Assembly (NCBI GenBank): GCA_021732445.1
Contig: JAKFUZ010000002.1
Coordinates: 124,001 to 188,000, forward strand
Source of the DNA: Sphingomonas sp.
Lineage (GTDB): Bacteria; Pseudomonadota; Alphaproteobacteria; Sphingomonadales; Sphingomonadaceae
Length of the DNA: 64,000 nucleotides
Direction: 5' to 3'
The translations under genes were made by a program, and so were the position numbers. Numbering within the stretch: position 1 is the stretch's first letter; each line of letters opens with the position of its first letter. This document shows positions 29,532 through 40,026 of the stretch, one piece after another. A model generated the notes under the pieces. The model was not told where the DNA came from and ran no database searches. It worked only from the letters and a program-made list of their open reading frames with translations.

Positions 29532-31124
29532 ATGCTTGGCGGAATGCAGGATTTCGAGCTGCGTGTGCCGCGGCTCATCGACCATGCCGCGCGCGAACAT
29601 GGCGCGCGCGAAATCGTCACCTGCTGGGCCGATGGGCATGAGACCCGCACCACGTGGCGCGACGTGCACCGCGATGCAAGGAAGCTCGCCCAGGCGCTGG
29701 AGAAAATGGGCGTGCAGCCGGGCGACCGGGTCGCCACGCTTGGCATGAACCACAGTCACCACCTTGTCGCCTGGTATGGCGCGATTGGGATGGGCGGGGT
29801 GATCCACACGATCAACCCGCGCCTGTTCGACGAACAGCTCGCATATATCGCCAATCATGCCGAAGACCGGGTGCTGTTTTACGACAAGGCGTTCCAGCCG
29901 ATTGTCGACCGGCTGCGCAGTGCGTGGACGACGATAACGCATTATGTGTGCTTCGATGATGACGGCCCCGGCGGGTTTGCGGCGGTGGTCGCTGGCGAAT
30001 CGGGCGATTATGCGTGGGTCGAGGGGCCGGAAAGGGCGCCCGTAATGCTGTGCTACACCAGCGGCACCACCGGCAACCCGAAAGGCGTGCTCTACGAACA
30101 CCGCTCGACCATGATTCACGCAATGGCGGGTGTTGCGCCGTGGCTGTTGTCGCTTTCAAGCGAGGCGGTGGTGCTGCCAGTGGTGCCGATGTTCCACGCA
30201 GCAGCCTGGGGACTGCCTTTTGCGGGCGCTCTTTCCGGCGCCAAGTTTGTTTATGCCGCCGTCAATGATCCGGCGGTTTTGTGTCGCCTGATGAATGAGG
30301 AGAAGGTGACGCATTCGGCGGGCGTACCGACGGTGTGGCTGTCGATGTTCCAGCATATCGATGCAACGGGCGACGCGCCGCGCTACCTTCGCCAGGTCAC
30401 TATCGGCGGGTCGGCCGCGCCGCGTTCGATGATCCGGCGGATCATGGATATGGGGGCAACCGTCAAGCATTTGTGGGGCATGACCGAAACGTCGCCCATT
30501 GGCACCGCTGGCGCCCGGCCGCCACACTGGGAAGAAATGTCGCTCGACGAGCAGCTCGATCATGTGAGCAAGCAAGGGCAGATCCCGTTTGGGGTAGAAT
30601 TGCGCGTGCTCGACGACGCCGGTATCGTGCAGCCGCGCGACGGGCAATCCTCCGGCAGACTGCAAATCAGGGGGCCGTGGGTCATCAAACGCTATTTCAA
30701 GGCAGAGGCGGACTGTATCGACGCGGATAACTGGTTCGATACCGGCGATGTCGCGGTGATCCACCCCGATGGTTCAATGCAGATTACCGACCGTGCCAAG
30801 GACGTCATCAAATCCGGCGGGGAATGGATCAGCTCGGTCGATCTCGAAAACGCTGCCTGCGGGTGCCCAGGCGTTGCCGAAGCAGCGGCGATTGGTGTGG
30901 CGCATCCGAAATGGGACGAGCGGCCGCTGCTCCTCGTCGTGCGCAAAGCCGGCAGCGCCGTGACTGCGGCCGATATTACCGCGCATCTGGCTGGGCATGT
31001 CGCCAAATGGTGGTTGCCGGATGAGATCATCTTCGTGGACGACCTGCCGCACACAGCTACCGGCAAGCTGCTCAAAACCGCGCTTCGGGAGCAGTATAAA
31101 AACCATCGGCTGGCCAGCGCCTGA
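29532..31124 (+). CDS. fatty-acyl-CoA synthetase (AMP-binding family)
   Basis: Activates a carboxylic acid to its CoA thioester through an acyl-adenylate (530 aa). The P-loop is [17 protein letters not shown], the adenine motif is GMTETSPIG, and the hinge and C-terminal domain show [15 protein letters not shown] and the catalytic lysine in [11 protein letters not shown]. It belongs to the medium/long-chain group (FadD-like; DmdB-like proteins look similar), so the chain length cannot be told. It follows dnaE by 21 bp but is not functionally linked to it. Confidence 0.92.
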   Translation: MLGGMQDFELRVPRLIDHAAREHGAREIVTCWADGHETRTTWRDVHRDARKLAQALEKMGVQPGDRVATLGMNHSHHLVAWYGAIGMGGVIHTINPRLFDEQLAYIANHAEDRVLFYDKAFQPIVDRLRSAWTTITHYVCFDDDGPGGFAAVVAGESGDYAWVEGPERAPVMLCYTSGTTGNPKGVLYEHRSTMIHAMAGVAPWLLSLSSEAVVLPVVPMFHAAAWGLPFAGALSGAKFVYAAVNDPAVLCRLMNEEKVTHSAGVPTVWLSMFQHIDATGDAPRYLRQVTIGGSAAPRSMIRRIMDMGATVKHLWGMTETSPIGTAGARPPHWEEMSLDEQLDHVSKQGQIPFGVELRVLDDAGIVQPRDGQSSGRLQIRGPWVIKRYFKAEADCIDADNWFDTGDVAVIHPDGSMQITDRAKDVIKSGGEWISSVDLENAACGCPGVAEAAAIGVAHPKWDERPLLLVVRKAGSAVTAADITAHLAGHVAKWWLPDEIIFVDDLPHTATGKLLKTALREQYKNHRLASA

Positions 31125-31193
31125 CCGCGCCGGAAACAAGAGCAGCAACGCACCCTCAAAAATGACACAGCGCCAGCTATTTGCGCCGCGCGC

Positions 31194-31212
31194 CGGGCCA
31201 CGGCTCGGCCCG
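31194..31212. terminator. hairpin between convergent genes
   Basis: A CGGGCC/GGCCCG stem with a 7-nt loop lies in the 155-bp gap between the acyl-CoA synthetase and the radical SAM gene. There is no T-run, so terminator function is uncertain. Confidence 0.35.
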
Positions 31213-31279
31213 TAACCAGCCGGAACATGGCCGCGACTAGGCGCAATGGGCGCGCGGGATGCCGCAAGCGGTGTCAGCG

Positions 31280-32353
31280 TCAGAACAGCTCACCCTGCCG
31301 GCCGGCGGGCGGCCGGAACAGATCGGTGCGCAGGCAAAGCCGCGCGCGACTTAACCCGTGAATGGCGCAGGCGCGCTCGAACCGCGTGCGTAGCAGATCG
31401 CCCCACACGCCCTGCCCGCGCATTCTCGTGCCGAAATTGGGGTCATTGTCGCGCCCTCCGCGCAGCGACTGGATGATGGTCATGACCTTGCCCGCCCGGT
31501 CGGGAAAATGCATGTCGAGCCACGCACGGAACAGCGGCGCCACTTCCCAGGGCAGGCGCACAGGAATGAAGGTGGCGCCGGCCGCACCGGCATCCGCTGC
31601 GCGGGCGAGCAGATGCTCCACCTCATGATCGGTAATCGCCGGAATTATGGGCGCGACCGAAACCCAGGTCGGGATGCCAGCCGCGGCAAGCTGTTTCACC
31701 GCTGCGAGCCGGCGCTCCGGGTGGGGCGCGCGCGGTTCGATCGTCCGTGCGATCCGGGGGTCAAGCGACGTGACCGAAATGGCAACGGCGACAAGCCCGC
31801 GCGCCGCCATCGGGGCGAGTATGCCGATATCCCGCAGCACTCGGTCCGACTTTGTGGTTATGGTGAGCGGGTGGTTGCAAGCCGCCAGCACTTCGAGACA
31901 CTGGCGCGTAATCCCCCATTCGCGCTCGATCGGCTGATAGGGATCGGTGTTGGTGCCAAAGGCGATGGTTGCCGGCTGATAGTTTGTCCGCGACAATTCT
32001 GCGCGCAGCAGCGCCGCTGCATCCGGCTTGGCAAAGAGCCGCGTTTCAAAATCGAGCCCGGGGGACAGGTCGTGATAGGCATGGGTTGGGCGGGCAAAGC
32101 AATAAATGCAGCCATGTTCGCAGCCGCGATAGGGATTGATTGACCGGTCGAAGGGAATGTCCGGCGAGGTGTTGCGCGATATTATCGTGCGCGCCCGCTC
32201 GATCGTCACAGTGGTACGCACCGGGCGTACCGGGCCGTCGATCATCTCACGGGCATCGCGCCAGTCGCCATCTTCCTCCAGCTCGGGCAGATCAAAGCGC
32301 CGGCTCAGTCGGTTGTCAGGCGCGCCGCGCATGGGGCGATGTCGGTTCGGCAT
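31280..32353 (-). CDS. radical SAM protein of the PA0069/SplB-like group
   Basis: A 357-aa radical SAM enzyme of unknown substrate. The iron-sulfur cluster motif is CEHGCIYCFARPTH (CxxxCxYC, about residues 80-93), preceded by INPYRG. TNTDPYQPIER and TKSDRVLRD are typical of this uncharacterised family, which is distantly related to spore photoproduct lyase. The ATG at 32353 is preferred over an upstream TTG. It is divergent from a small VOC protein across 64 bp and has no operon partner that suggests a role. Confidence 0.88.
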   Translation of the reverse strand: MPNRHRPMRGAPDNRLSRRFDLPELEEDGDWRDAREMIDGPVRPVRTTVTIERARTIISRNTSPDIPFDRSINPYRGCEHGCIYCFARPTHAYHDLSPGLDFETRLFAKPDAAALLRAELSRTNYQPATIAFGTNTDPYQPIEREWGITRQCLEVLAACNHPLTITTKSDRVLRDIGILAPMAARGLVAVAISVTSLDPRIARTIEPRAPHPERRLAAVKQLAAAGIPTWVSVAPIIPAITDHEVEHLLARAADAGAAGATFIPVRLPWEVAPLFRAWLDMHFPDRAGKVMTIIQSLRGGRDNDPNFGTRMRGQGVWGDLLRTRFERACAIHGLSRARLCLRTDLFRPPAGRQGELF

Positions 32354-32417
32354 TGACAATGGCTATCATATCGAGTAGAACAAAAAAAGAACGTTTCTCC
32401 ACATCAGGGGGCAAAAT

Positions 32418-32756
32418 ATGAAAGCGCGGCTGAACTATCTCGAACTGCCGGTGGCCGACAGGGCACGGTCATCGGCCTTTTATGAGGCTGCTTTCGGCAT
32501 GGCTTTTACCAATTTCGGGCCGAGTTATGCCGCGACCATGACGGGCGATACCGATATTGGGCTGGAGGCCGATCCGGCTTCCGCAGGCCGGGCGGCGCTG
32601 CCGGTGATCGACGTTGATGATCTGACAGCGGCTGAAGCGGCGGTTCGCGCGGCGGGCGGCATCATTTGCGTTGAGGCTTTCGCGTTTCCCGGCGGGCGCC
32701 GCTTCCAGTTTCGCGATCCCGACGGGCATGAACTGGCAGTGGCGCAGGCTGACTAG
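32418..32756 (+). CDS. VOC (glyoxalase/bleomycin resistance) family protein
   Basis: A 112-aa single vicinal-oxygen-chelate domain. It begins MKARLNYLELPVADRARSSAFYEAAFGM and ends with FPGGRRFQFRDPDGHELAVAQ, the normal family endpoints. Metal ligands are not obvious, since the usual His at the start is replaced in NYLEL; Glu in HELAV may be one ligand. The substrate is unknown. It ends 4 bp from the convergent moaB. Confidence 0.85.
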   Translation: MKARLNYLELPVADRARSSAFYEAAFGMAFTNFGPSYAATMTGDTDIGLEADPASAGRAALPVIDVDDLTAAEAAVRAAGGIICVEAFAFPGGRRFQFRDPDGHELAVAQAD

Positions 32757-32760
32757 CGGT

Positions 32761-33288
32761 TCAGCGTTCGCGCAATCGGGGCATCAGCTCGACAAAATTG
32801 CACGGTCGGTGGCGGCTGTCGAGCTGATCGCGCAAGATGCCGTTCCATCCGTCGTTCACCGCGCCGGTCGAGCCGGGCAGCGCAAAAATATAGGTGCCGC
32901 GCGCAACACCGGCACAGGCGCGGGACTGGATGGTCGAGGTGCCGATGGTCTGATAACTCAGCCAGCGAAACAATTCACCAAAGCCGGGAATGGCCTTTTC
33001 CTGCACTTGCTCCAGCGCTTCGGGCGTAACGTCGCGGCCCGTAACGCCGGTGCCGCCGGTGGTGATGATGCAGTCGATGCCTGGGTCGTCGATCCAGCGG
33101 CCAAGCTGCTCAACCAGCAGCGGGACGTCATCGGTTACAATCGCGCGGGCCGCGAGCAGATGACCGGCGGTTTGCAGGCATTCCACGAGCGCGTCGCCCG
33201 AGCGGTCATCGGCATATCCCCGCGTGTCCGACACCGTCAGCACCGCAATGTTGACGGGTACAAAGTTGTGGTCGGCGTCAATCGGCAC
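32761..33288 (-). CDS. moaB: molybdenum cofactor biosynthesis protein B
   Basis: Adenylyltransferase-like protein of molybdopterin synthesis (175 aa). The molybdopterin-binding signature [16 protein letters not shown] is near residue 76-91, with [12 protein letters not shown] and ALPGSTGAV as further family motifs. The start is a GTG at 33288, inside the last codons of the lytic transglycosylase gene (11-base overlap). No other moa gene is nearby, so it stands alone as the third gene of UDG-slt-moaB. Confidence 0.94.
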   Translation of the reverse strand: MPIDADHNFVPVNIAVLTVSDTRGYADDRSGDALVECLQTAGHLLAARAIVTDDVPLLVEQLGRWIDDPGIDCIITTGGTGVTGRDVTPEALEQVQEKAIPGFGELFRWLSYQTIGTSTIQSRACAGVARGTYIFALPGSTGAVNDGWNGILRDQLDSRHRPCNFVELMPRLRER

Positions 33289-35047
33289 TGGCGGTCGCCA
33301 CCGGCTTGAGGCTGCCCAGCTTCACTGCCGGTGCACCCGGCAGGCCCGGAAATCTCGGCCAAAGTCCTTGCGCCAGGGCCGCACGGCTGGGGGACACATC
33401 CTTGCCGCCTTCGCGTTCATAAATCCAGTAGTTGCGCAGCACCGTGACGACATAGCCCCGCGTTTCCCAATAGGGAATCGATTCGATGTACAGCAGCGGG
33501 TCGCCACCGTCGCGCACTTGTGTGTTCCACGCATCAACCGGCACCAGCCCGGCATTATAGGCGGCGATTACCTTGGGGAGGAGGCCGCCAGTTGCCGCGC
33601 GGTCGCGCAGTTGCTCCAGATAGCTCTGGCCGATCTCGATATTGGTTGAAGGCTTGGCAAGCGACGCCCGGTCAGCGCGAGTGCCGCGCGCTCTGGCGAT
33701 ATCGGTCGCCGCGGCGGGGCGGATTTGCATCAGCCCATAGGCGCCCGCTGCGCTCACGATGCTGGTGCGAAAGCTCGATTCCTGGAGCGTATGGGCAAAA
33801 ACAAGTGCCTTGTCGACGCGCCACCCGCCATCCGGTGTCCAGTTGGGGGCCGGATATCGCGCCGCGACTGAAGGCGAAAACCCTGCCGGCCCATTATGCG
33901 CCAGCCAGATTTGCGTGGCGGGCAGGTTCAGCGCTTCGGCGATCGCGACAAGGCTGGCAAAGTCTTTCGCGTCGCCGATCCGCGCCTGGCGCCTGAGGAC
34001 CTGATCGGCAAGGCCGGCTTCGTCAATTTCCACCAACGCCGCGGCAACGCGGATATTGGGCCGCCCCGCCAGCATGTTCCAGTCGGCCAGCACTTCCTGC
34101 CGGGCCGGCCGCAGCGGTTTGGGCGTGATGCCAAGCGATTGCCGCGCCAGCAGGCCGTAAAACGTCTCGTCATATTGGGCGGCCTGTTGCAGCCGAGGTT
34201 CGATCCGCTCCGGACGCCCGCAGGCCATGGCCGCGCGGGCGGCCCAGTACAGGCCGGCTGCACGCATCTCGATGTCGCTGGCGTTGGACGCGGCGGCCGA
34301 AAACGCCTCGTCAGCGGCCGCGCAATCCTGCTGGCGCCACGCGGCAAGGCCGCTCACCCACATTGCCTGCCGGGCCCACTCGCCGCTGCCCCTGGCAGCT
34401 TTGGCCGCCATTGCACGGGCGTTGGCATCGTCCCCTGCGGTGTAGTAGATCCAGGCGACCCGTTGTTGCCATTCCGTCGTCGCCTCGGCCGACAGCGCGC
34501 TGGTCGCTTCGAGCAATGCCTGCGCTTCGGCGCCCAGATCTTCCTTGATGAAAGGCTGCATTTTTTCGGCAAGCGCGGCGGCGGCAAGGTCGCTCCTGGT
34601 TGCCCTGGCGCGGGCGCGCACGGGGGCGCTGCCAAGCCAGCTCAGCGCCTGGGTATAGGGCAGGGCGGGCAGTGCCCTGCCGCCGCGCGATTTGGCGAGT
34701 TGGGCAATCTGTTCGGCCTGCGGAAGCTCGGGCGCATCGGCCAGCAATTTTGCGAGGTCATCCAGCGGCGCTTTGGGTGAGCCTTTGGCCGTCAGCATCT
34801 CGGCGGCGGCAATGTTGTGCAGCGGACCGGGCTTCATGGCGGAGAGCTGGAGCCGGGCATCGGCCCATTTTCCCTCCCGGATGCTTTTGAACACCGCGCG
34901 GTAGCCGGCACGCTGTGCATCGTCCAGTTGCGACGGAATGCCGCCTTGCGCCGCGACAGGGATGATTGCCGGGGCCGCGACACGATCGGCGGCGAGCACA
35001 GGCGGCGCTGTGCCAAACGCGATGGAAGCAGCGAGTAAAATGCGCAT
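33278..35047 (-). CDS. slt: soluble lytic murein transglycosylase (Slt70-like)
   Basis: A periplasmic exo-acting lyase of peptidoglycan (589 aa). A signal peptide ([19 protein letters not shown]) is followed by a long alpha-helical solenoid, then the GH23 catalytic domain at about residues 410-570. The catalytic Glu423 lies in TLQESSF, followed by [12 protein letters not shown] and the AYNAGL motif. The ATG at 35047 is chosen over a TTG at 35053 that would overlap the UDG stop. It is coupled on both sides, to the UDG-like gene and to moaB. Confidence 0.94.
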   Translation of the reverse strand: MRILLAASIAFGTAPPVLAADRVAAPAIIPVAAQGGIPSQLDDAQRAGYRAVFKSIREGKWADARLQLSAMKPGPLHNIAAAEMLTAKGSPKAPLDDLAKLLADAPELPQAEQIAQLAKSRGGRALPALPYTQALSWLGSAPVRARARATRSDLAAAALAEKMQPFIKEDLGAEAQALLEATSALSAEATTEWQQRVAWIYYTAGDDANARAMAAKAARGSGEWARQAMWVSGLAAWRQQDCAAADEAFSAAASNASDIEMRAAGLYWAARAAMACGRPERIEPRLQQAAQYDETFYGLLARQSLGITPKPLRPARQEVLADWNMLAGRPNIRVAAALVEIDEAGLADQVLRRQARIGDAKDFASLVAIAEALNLPATQIWLAHNGPAGFSPSVAARYPAPNWTPDGGWRVDKALVFAHTLQESSFRTSIVSAAGAYGLMQIRPAAATDIARARGTRADRASLAKPSTNIEIGQSYLEQLRDRAATGGLLPKVIAAYNAGLVPVDAWNTQVRDGGDPLLYIESIPYWETRGYVVTVLRNYWIYEREGGKDVSPSRAALAQGLWPRFPGLPGAPAVKLGSLKPVATASAD

Positions 35048-35049
35048 CG

Positions 35050-35808
35050 TCAACGGTCACCCCCGTGGAGCAATAGCTGCAAGTCCTTCCACGCCTCGGC
35101 TTTGGCGGCGGGCCGCTCCACAAGGAACCGGGGATGAAAGGTAGCAACCGCACCCGACTGTCCACCGGCATGGTTAACAACGCGTAAAGATCCGCGCGCC
35201 GCGGCAATGTCTGTCCCAAGGAGCGCACGGCTTGGCGCATTGGCCATTATCAGCAGCCGTGGCGGCGCGACAAGGCCCACATGATGGCGCAGCACGGCGC
35301 CAAGCGCCTCCTCCATTTCCGGCGCCAGCCGGGCGGCCGCGGGGCGCACCACGCACATTGGCACAAGATATATGTCGTCGCGCGACAGGCCGATGGCGGC
35401 CATCATCCTCTCGAACAGCCGCCCGGCCGGGCCGCTCAGCAACTGGCCGGCGACGGCATCCTCGCGCCCGGGTGTGTCGATGATGACCATCAGCGGCGCG
35501 GTTGCGGCGCCAGCAGCGCCGATCCGCTCGCCGGAAAGCGCTGCGTCGGGGGCATCGTCGCTCAACCGCCACGGCGCGAAAGCGGCGAGGGTTTCGGGCA
35601 GCCTTAAAGCGGTGGGCGCAGCGGGCGCACTTGGTGATGCGTCGCGGCGCGACACGTCAGCGCCCGGCGGATTTGCGGCGCGTTCAGCCGGAAGCGCCAG
35701 CCAGTTGCGCGGTTGCTCAACCGTAAGCCATTCAACTCCGGCCTCATGCCACCAGTCGAGCGTGCTTGCGGCGCCCTTTTCCCAATCAAAATTCTGGTCG
35801 AATGTCAT
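35050..35808 (-). CDS. uracil-DNA glycosylase superfamily protein lacking the Fe-S cysteines
   Basis: A 252-aa protein with the core of family-4/5 uracil-DNA glycosylases: IIDTPGREDAVAG in place of the usual GEAPG motif, then SGPAGRLFERMMAAIGLSRD, YLVPMCVVRPAA, an LIMAN strand, and a C-terminal FHPRFLVERP in place of HPSYLL. An N-terminal part of about 100 residues is Ala/Pro-rich. Only one cysteine is present, whereas families 4 and 5 carry four for an iron-sulfur cluster. Activity therefore cannot be assumed. It is first of the UDG-slt-moaB unit and divergent from ETF-QO. Confidence 0.75.
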   Translation of the reverse strand: MTFDQNFDWEKGAASTLDWWHEAGVEWLTVEQPRNWLALPAERAANPPGADVSRRDASPSAPAAPTALRLPETLAAFAPWRLSDDAPDAALSGERIGAAGAATAPLMVIIDTPGREDAVAGQLLSGPAGRLFERMMAAIGLSRDDIYLVPMCVVRPAAARLAPEMEEALGAVLRHHVGLVAPPRLLIMANAPSRALLGTDIAAARGSLRVVNHAGGQSGAVATFHPRFLVERPAAKAEAWKDLQLLLHGGDR

Positions 35809-35924
35809 CTTGCTCAGCTAGAGTGGCAGTTGACGGCGCGGTCAATTGAAGGGCACGCGTGATTGGACAGGGCGTTGCCAGAGTAAGACGACAGGCAAGG
35901 CAGTGTGACGGCGGGAGAATATTG

Positions 35925-37580
35925 GTGAGCGAACGAGAATCGATGCCCTATGATGTGGTCGTCGTGGGCGCGGGCCCTGCGGGGCTGGCTGCGGCCATTC
36001 GGCTGAAGCAGCGCGCGGTTGCGGCGGGGCACGATATTTCGGTCTGCGTGCTGGAAAAGGGCTCTGAAGTCGGCGCGCATATCCTGTCGGGCGCGGTGGT
36101 TGATCCCAAAGCCCTAGACGAACTGCTGCCCGACTGGCGGACGATGGACTGCCCGCTCGCGCGCACGCCGGTTACGGATAACCAGCACTGGATTATGACA
36201 CGGACCAAAAAATACAGCGTTCCGCACGTGCTGATGCCGCGTTTCATGAACAATCATGGCACCTACACGGTAAGCCTTGGCAGTCTGTGCCGATGGCTGG
36301 CGGAACAGGCCGAAGCGATGGGGGTGGAGATATTTCCCGGCTTTGCCGCGGCCGAAATTCTGTTCAAAGAGGATGGTTCGGTCAAGGGCGTGGCAACCGG
36401 CGACATGGGTGTCGCGCGAGACGGCACGCGCAAGGCCGATTATCAGCCCGGGCTAGAGCTTCATGCCAAGTACACGCTGTTTGCCGAAGGGGTTCGCGGC
36501 AGCCTTGCCAAAGCACTGATCCGCATTTTTGATCTGGCAAAGGATAGCGAGCCACAGGTTTATGGCATCGGCATCAAGGAACTGTGGGACGTCACCCCGG
36601 AAAACCACGTGCCCGGCCGCGTCATCCATACACAGGGCTGGCCGCTTGGCGACAATGCCCGCGGCGGCGCGTTTCTCTATCATCAGGCAGACGGGCAAGT
36701 GGCGCTGGGGCTGGTAACATGGCTGAGCTATGCCAACCCGCATTTGTCGCCGTTTCAGGAGTTTCAACGCTGGAAAACCCACCCCGAGATCGCGAAGATC
36801 CTGAGCGGTGGCAAGCGCGTGTCCTATGGCGCGCGCGCCATCAGCGATGGCGGGCTGCAGTCGATTCCCAAACTGATATTCCCAGGCGGCGCGCTGATCG
36901 GCTGCTCGGCGGGGTTCCTGAATGTGCCGCGGATCAAGGGCAGCCACACGGCGATGAAATCGGGCATGATGGCAGCCGATGCCGCGTTTGAGGCGATTGC
37001 CAGCCAGCGCTCGAACGACGAGCTTGCCGCCTATCCCCAAGCTTTTGCGGGTAGCTGGGTGGCAAAGGAGCTGTCGGTGGTGCGCAACGCGCAGCCGCTG
37101 GTTGACAAGTTCGGCATGCTGGCGGGGGCAGCGCTTGCCAATGCGACGATGTTTCTTGAAAGCTGGGGCATCAAAATGCCCTTCACGATGAAGCATCACC
37201 GTGACAATGAAACGCTGTGGCGCAAGGACATGGTGCCCGAAATCACCTATCCCAAGCCCGATGGAGTGTTGAGCTTTGACCGGCTTTCGTCGGTGTTTCT
37301 GTCGAACACCAACCATGCCGAAGATCAGCCGGTGCATCTGACGCTCAAAGATCCGTCAGTGCCCATCACGGTCAATCTGGCGCTCTATGACAGCCCGGAG
37401 CAGCGATATTGCCCGGCCGGCGTTTATGAGATCGTCGGCGCGGAGCTTGGCGCGCCGCAGCTCCAGATCAACGCGCAGAACTGCGTGCATTGCAAGACGT
37501 GCGACATCAAGGACCCGACGCAGAACATAAACTGGGTCGTGCCGGAAGGTGGCGGGGGGCCGAATTATCCCAATATGTAG
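35925..37580 (+). CDS. electron transfer flavoprotein-ubiquinone oxidoreductase
   Basis: Membrane-associated flavoprotein passing electrons from ETF to quinone (551 aa). The start is the GTG at 35925 (SERESMPYDVV follows), with GGGAG 8 bases upstream; this gives the common family length. The FAD loop is VVVGAGPAGLAAAIRLK. The 4Fe-4S ligands are in the C-terminal NCVHCKTCDIKDPTQNI, ending EGGGGPNYPNM. It probably serves the acyl-CoA dehydrogenases of the cell, one of which lies at the right edge. It leads a seven-gene plus-strand run. Confidence 0.95.
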   Translation: MSERESMPYDVVVVGAGPAGLAAAIRLKQRAVAAGHDISVCVLEKGSEVGAHILSGAVVDPKALDELLPDWRTMDCPLARTPVTDNQHWIMTRTKKYSVPHVLMPRFMNNHGTYTVSLGSLCRWLAEQAEAMGVEIFPGFAAAEILFKEDGSVKGVATGDMGVARDGTRKADYQPGLELHAKYTLFAEGVRGSLAKALIRIFDLAKDSEPQVYGIGIKELWDVTPENHVPGRVIHTQGWPLGDNARGGAFLYHQADGQVALGLVTWLSYANPHLSPFQEFQRWKTHPEIAKILSGGKRVSYGARAISDGGLQSIPKLIFPGGALIGCSAGFLNVPRIKGSHTAMKSGMMAADAAFEAIASQRSNDELAAYPQAFAGSWVAKELSVVRNAQPLVDKFGMLAGAALANATMFLESWGIKMPFTMKHHRDNETLWRKDMVPEITYPKPDGVLSFDRLSSVFLSNTNHAEDQPVHLTLKDPSVPITVNLALYDSPEQRYCPAGVYEIVGAELGAPQLQINAQNCVHCKTCDIKDPTQNINWVVPEGGGGPNYPNM

Positions 37581-39189
37581 GCGCCTGTTACTAGCGGCGC
37601 TGATGGCGCTTGTGGCGCCGCCGCCGGCGTTTGCCGACACGTCGCAGGCAGCGCTTGCGGCGTATGTGCGTGCACGCGCGGCTGATGCGGGTGGTGATCC
37701 GGCGCGGGCGTCGGCCGGCTATGCGCAGGCGCTTGCGGTTGTCGATGCTGATCCGGTGGTCGCGGTGCGGGCCTATCGCGCGGCCATCGACGCAGGGGAT
37801 TATCCGCTGGCCAACCGCGCGCGGCAGGTGCTTGAGCGGGCGGGCGTTGCGCCGGGGGATGCCGCGCTGCTGGCGCTGGCAGAAGCCGTGGTGGATGACG
37901 ATGACGCAGCGATACAGGCAGCGATCCGTCGGTTGGCTGCGGGCTCCCTCGGTTTTCTGGCAAAGCCCCTTGCCGCGTGGCGGCTGGCGGCGCGCGGAGA
38001 TGCCCGCGCGCCAGAAGCGCTGGCTGACGGCGACGGTGATGCGCTGGCGCGCGGTTTTGCGACGGAAAACCGCGTGCTGTTGCTGATCGCCCAGCGCCAG
38101 GCAGAGGCCGGTATCGCGCAGCTTCGCGCGCTTGGCACGCCCGCCTCTCCGATTGCCGAGTTGCGACAGGACGCCGCCGATTTGCTTGTGCTTGCCGGCC
38201 GGGCCGACCTTGTGCCCGCCATTGATGTTACGCCGCCGGCGGCAGTACCCCCGACGGTGGAGGCGGCAGTTCAGCGCCCGATTGCCGGCCATCGCCTGCT
38301 CCTCTTTGGCACGGCGCGGCTGCTCAGCCGGCTTGCGACGACGATTGACGGCTTTGACGGCGCCCGGCGCGACCCGGCGATTGCGCGGGCGGCGTTGCGG
38401 ATTGACCCCGATGATGACCGGGCGCGGATCGCGCTCGCCGGCGCGCTGGCGGTCGATCGCGGGGGCGATGCAGCACTCGCAGTGCTTGACGGTATCGCGC
38501 GCGACAGCCGTTACTTCCGCCGGGCGCAGGCCCGCCGGGCTGATATCCTGGCAATGGCCGGCAGGCACGAAGCGGCGCTCGCCATCGCCGCGAGCCTGGC
38601 GGCCGGCAGTTCGGCGTCTGCGGCAGATTTGCGGCGTTATGCCGCGGCGCTTCGGTCCGCAGATCGACCGGCCGAAGCCGCCCGCATCTACGCATCGCTG
38701 GTCGATAACGACCGCAGCGGCGCCGACTGGGCGCTCCGCCTGCTGCTCGGCGAGGCGCAGGAACATAGCGGCGACTGGCAGTCAGCGCGCGCCAATTATG
38801 AAAAGGCAGCCACGCTGGCGCCTGATCGCGCCGTGGCGCTGAATTACCTCGGTTATGCGCTGGTCGAGCATGACGATAACTTGCCGCGCGCGCAAAAGTT
38901 GCTGGAGCAGGCCGTGGCACTGGCGCCGCAGGATTTTTCGATCCTCGACTCGCTTGCCTGGGCCTATTTCAAACAGGCTGACGTTGCCCGCGCCGTGCCG
39001 TTGCTCGAACGGGCCGCGCGCGCGCAGCCTGACAATGCCGTTATTACCGAGCATCTTGGCGATGCCTATTGGCAGGCGGGCAGACGCTATGAAGCGCGTT
39101 ATGCGTGGCGCGCAGCCTCGATTGATGCCGGGCCTGAAGACTCGGTGCGGCTGGCGGCCAAAATCGACGACGGCCCTCAGGCGCGCTGA
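37549..39189 (+). CDS. exported tetratricopeptide-repeat protein
   Basis: A 546-aa protein with an N-terminal signal sequence (ICRRLLLAALMALVAPPPAFA) and Ala-rich helical repeats. Clear TPR units lie at about 420-520, for example ALNYLGYALVEHDDNLPRA, ILDSLAWAYFKQADVARAV and ITEHLGDAYWQAGRRYEA; earlier repeats are degenerate. It starts at a GTG 32 bases inside the ETF-QO gene, the only way to keep the full signal sequence. No enzymatic domain is seen. A role as periplasmic scaffold is a guess. ispE follows 3 bp behind. Confidence 0.85.
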   Translation: MAGGRIIPICRRLLLAALMALVAPPPAFADTSQAALAAYVRARAADAGGDPARASAGYAQALAVVDADPVVAVRAYRAAIDAGDYPLANRARQVLERAGVAPGDAALLALAEAVVDDDDAAIQAAIRRLAAGSLGFLAKPLAAWRLAARGDARAPEALADGDGDALARGFATENRVLLLIAQRQAEAGIAQLRALGTPASPIAELRQDAADLLVLAGRADLVPAIDVTPPAAVPPTVEAAVQRPIAGHRLLLFGTARLLSRLATTIDGFDGARRDPAIARAALRIDPDDDRARIALAGALAVDRGGDAALAVLDGIARDSRYFRRAQARRADILAMAGRHEAALAIAASLAAGSSASAADLRRYAAALRSADRPAEAARIYASLVDNDRSGADWALRLLLGEAQEHSGDWQSARANYEKAATLAPDRAVALNYLGYALVEHDDNLPRAQKLLEQAVALAPQDFSILDSLAWAYFKQADVARAVPLLERAARAQPDNAVITEHLGDAYWQAGRRYEARYAWRAASIDAGPEDSVRLAAKIDDGPQAR

Positions 39190-39192
39190 TCC

Positions 39193-40026
39193 ATGATTGT
39201 CGAGCGCGCACCGGCCAAGATCAACCTGGCGCTGCATGTCCGTGCGCGCCGCGCCGATGGCTATCACGAACTTGAGACGCTGTTTGCTTTTCTGGCCGAT
39301 GGCGATGTGATTTCGCTGGAACGCGCGCCTGAACCGGCCTTTTGCCTGACGGGGCCTTTCGCCGGCGCGCTTGCCACGGAAGGGGACAATCTGGTCACCC
39401 GGGCCGCACGGGATTTTGCCGACAAGATCCTTGATCCCGGCCCGGTCGCGATAACGCTCGACAAGCATTTGCCGATTGCCTCGGGTATTGGCGGGGGTTC
39501 GGCGGATGCGGCCGCGACCTTGCGCGCGCTTGCCCGGCTGAGCGGTATCGCGGTCGACGATGAGCGGCTGTTTGCACTGGCGGAGCGTCTGGGTGCCGAT
39601 GTGCCGGCCTGCCTGCTCGGGAAAAGCGCCGTTGGCACGGGCAAAGGCGAGCGGCTGGAGCCGGTGGCCGGGCTGGCAGGCACGCCGGTGCTGCTGGTAA
39701 ATCCCGGCATTGGCGTGTCGACGGGCGCCGTTTTTTCGGGCTGGGGCGGGCAGGATCTTGGCCCCATGCCCGGTGGGGACAATTTGCTGGTGCGCGCCAG
39801 GGCTGCCCGCAACGATCTGGAGCCGCCTGCCCGGGCAATCGCCCCGGTTATCAGCGATGTTCTGGCGCTGCTGGAGCGGCTCCCCGGCGTGACGCTGTCG
39901 CGAATGTCGGGTTCGGGCGCGACCTGTTTTGCGCTGTTCAGCGATGGCGCGCTCCGGTCGGCGGGGGCGGCGGCGCTGCGCGAGGCGCATCCCGGCTGGT
40001 GGGTGTTCGAATCGAGCATGGCGTGA
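39193..40026 (+). CDS. ispE: 4-diphosphocytidyl-2-C-methyl-D-erythritol kinase
   Basis: ATP-dependent kinase of the MEP isoprenoid pathway (277 aa), GHMP family. It begins ERAPAKINLALHV, with the ADGYHELETLF substrate segment, the ATP loop PIASGIGGGSADAAA (about residues 94-108) and MSGSGATCFALF near the C-terminus. It is tightly packed between the TPR gene and the N-formylglutamate amidohydrolase gene, whose GTG overlaps its stop. Confidence 0.96.
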   Translation: MIVERAPAKINLALHVRARRADGYHELETLFAFLADGDVISLERAPEPAFCLTGPFAGALATEGDNLVTRAARDFADKILDPGPVAITLDKHLPIASGIGGGSADAAATLRALARLSGIAVDDERLFALAERLGADVPACLLGKSAVGTGKGERLEPVAGLAGTPVLLVNPGIGVSTGAVFSGWGGQDLGPMPGGDNLLVRARAARNDLEPPARAIAPVISDVLALLERLPGVTLSRMSGSGATCFALFSDGALRSAGAAALREAHPGWWVFESSMA

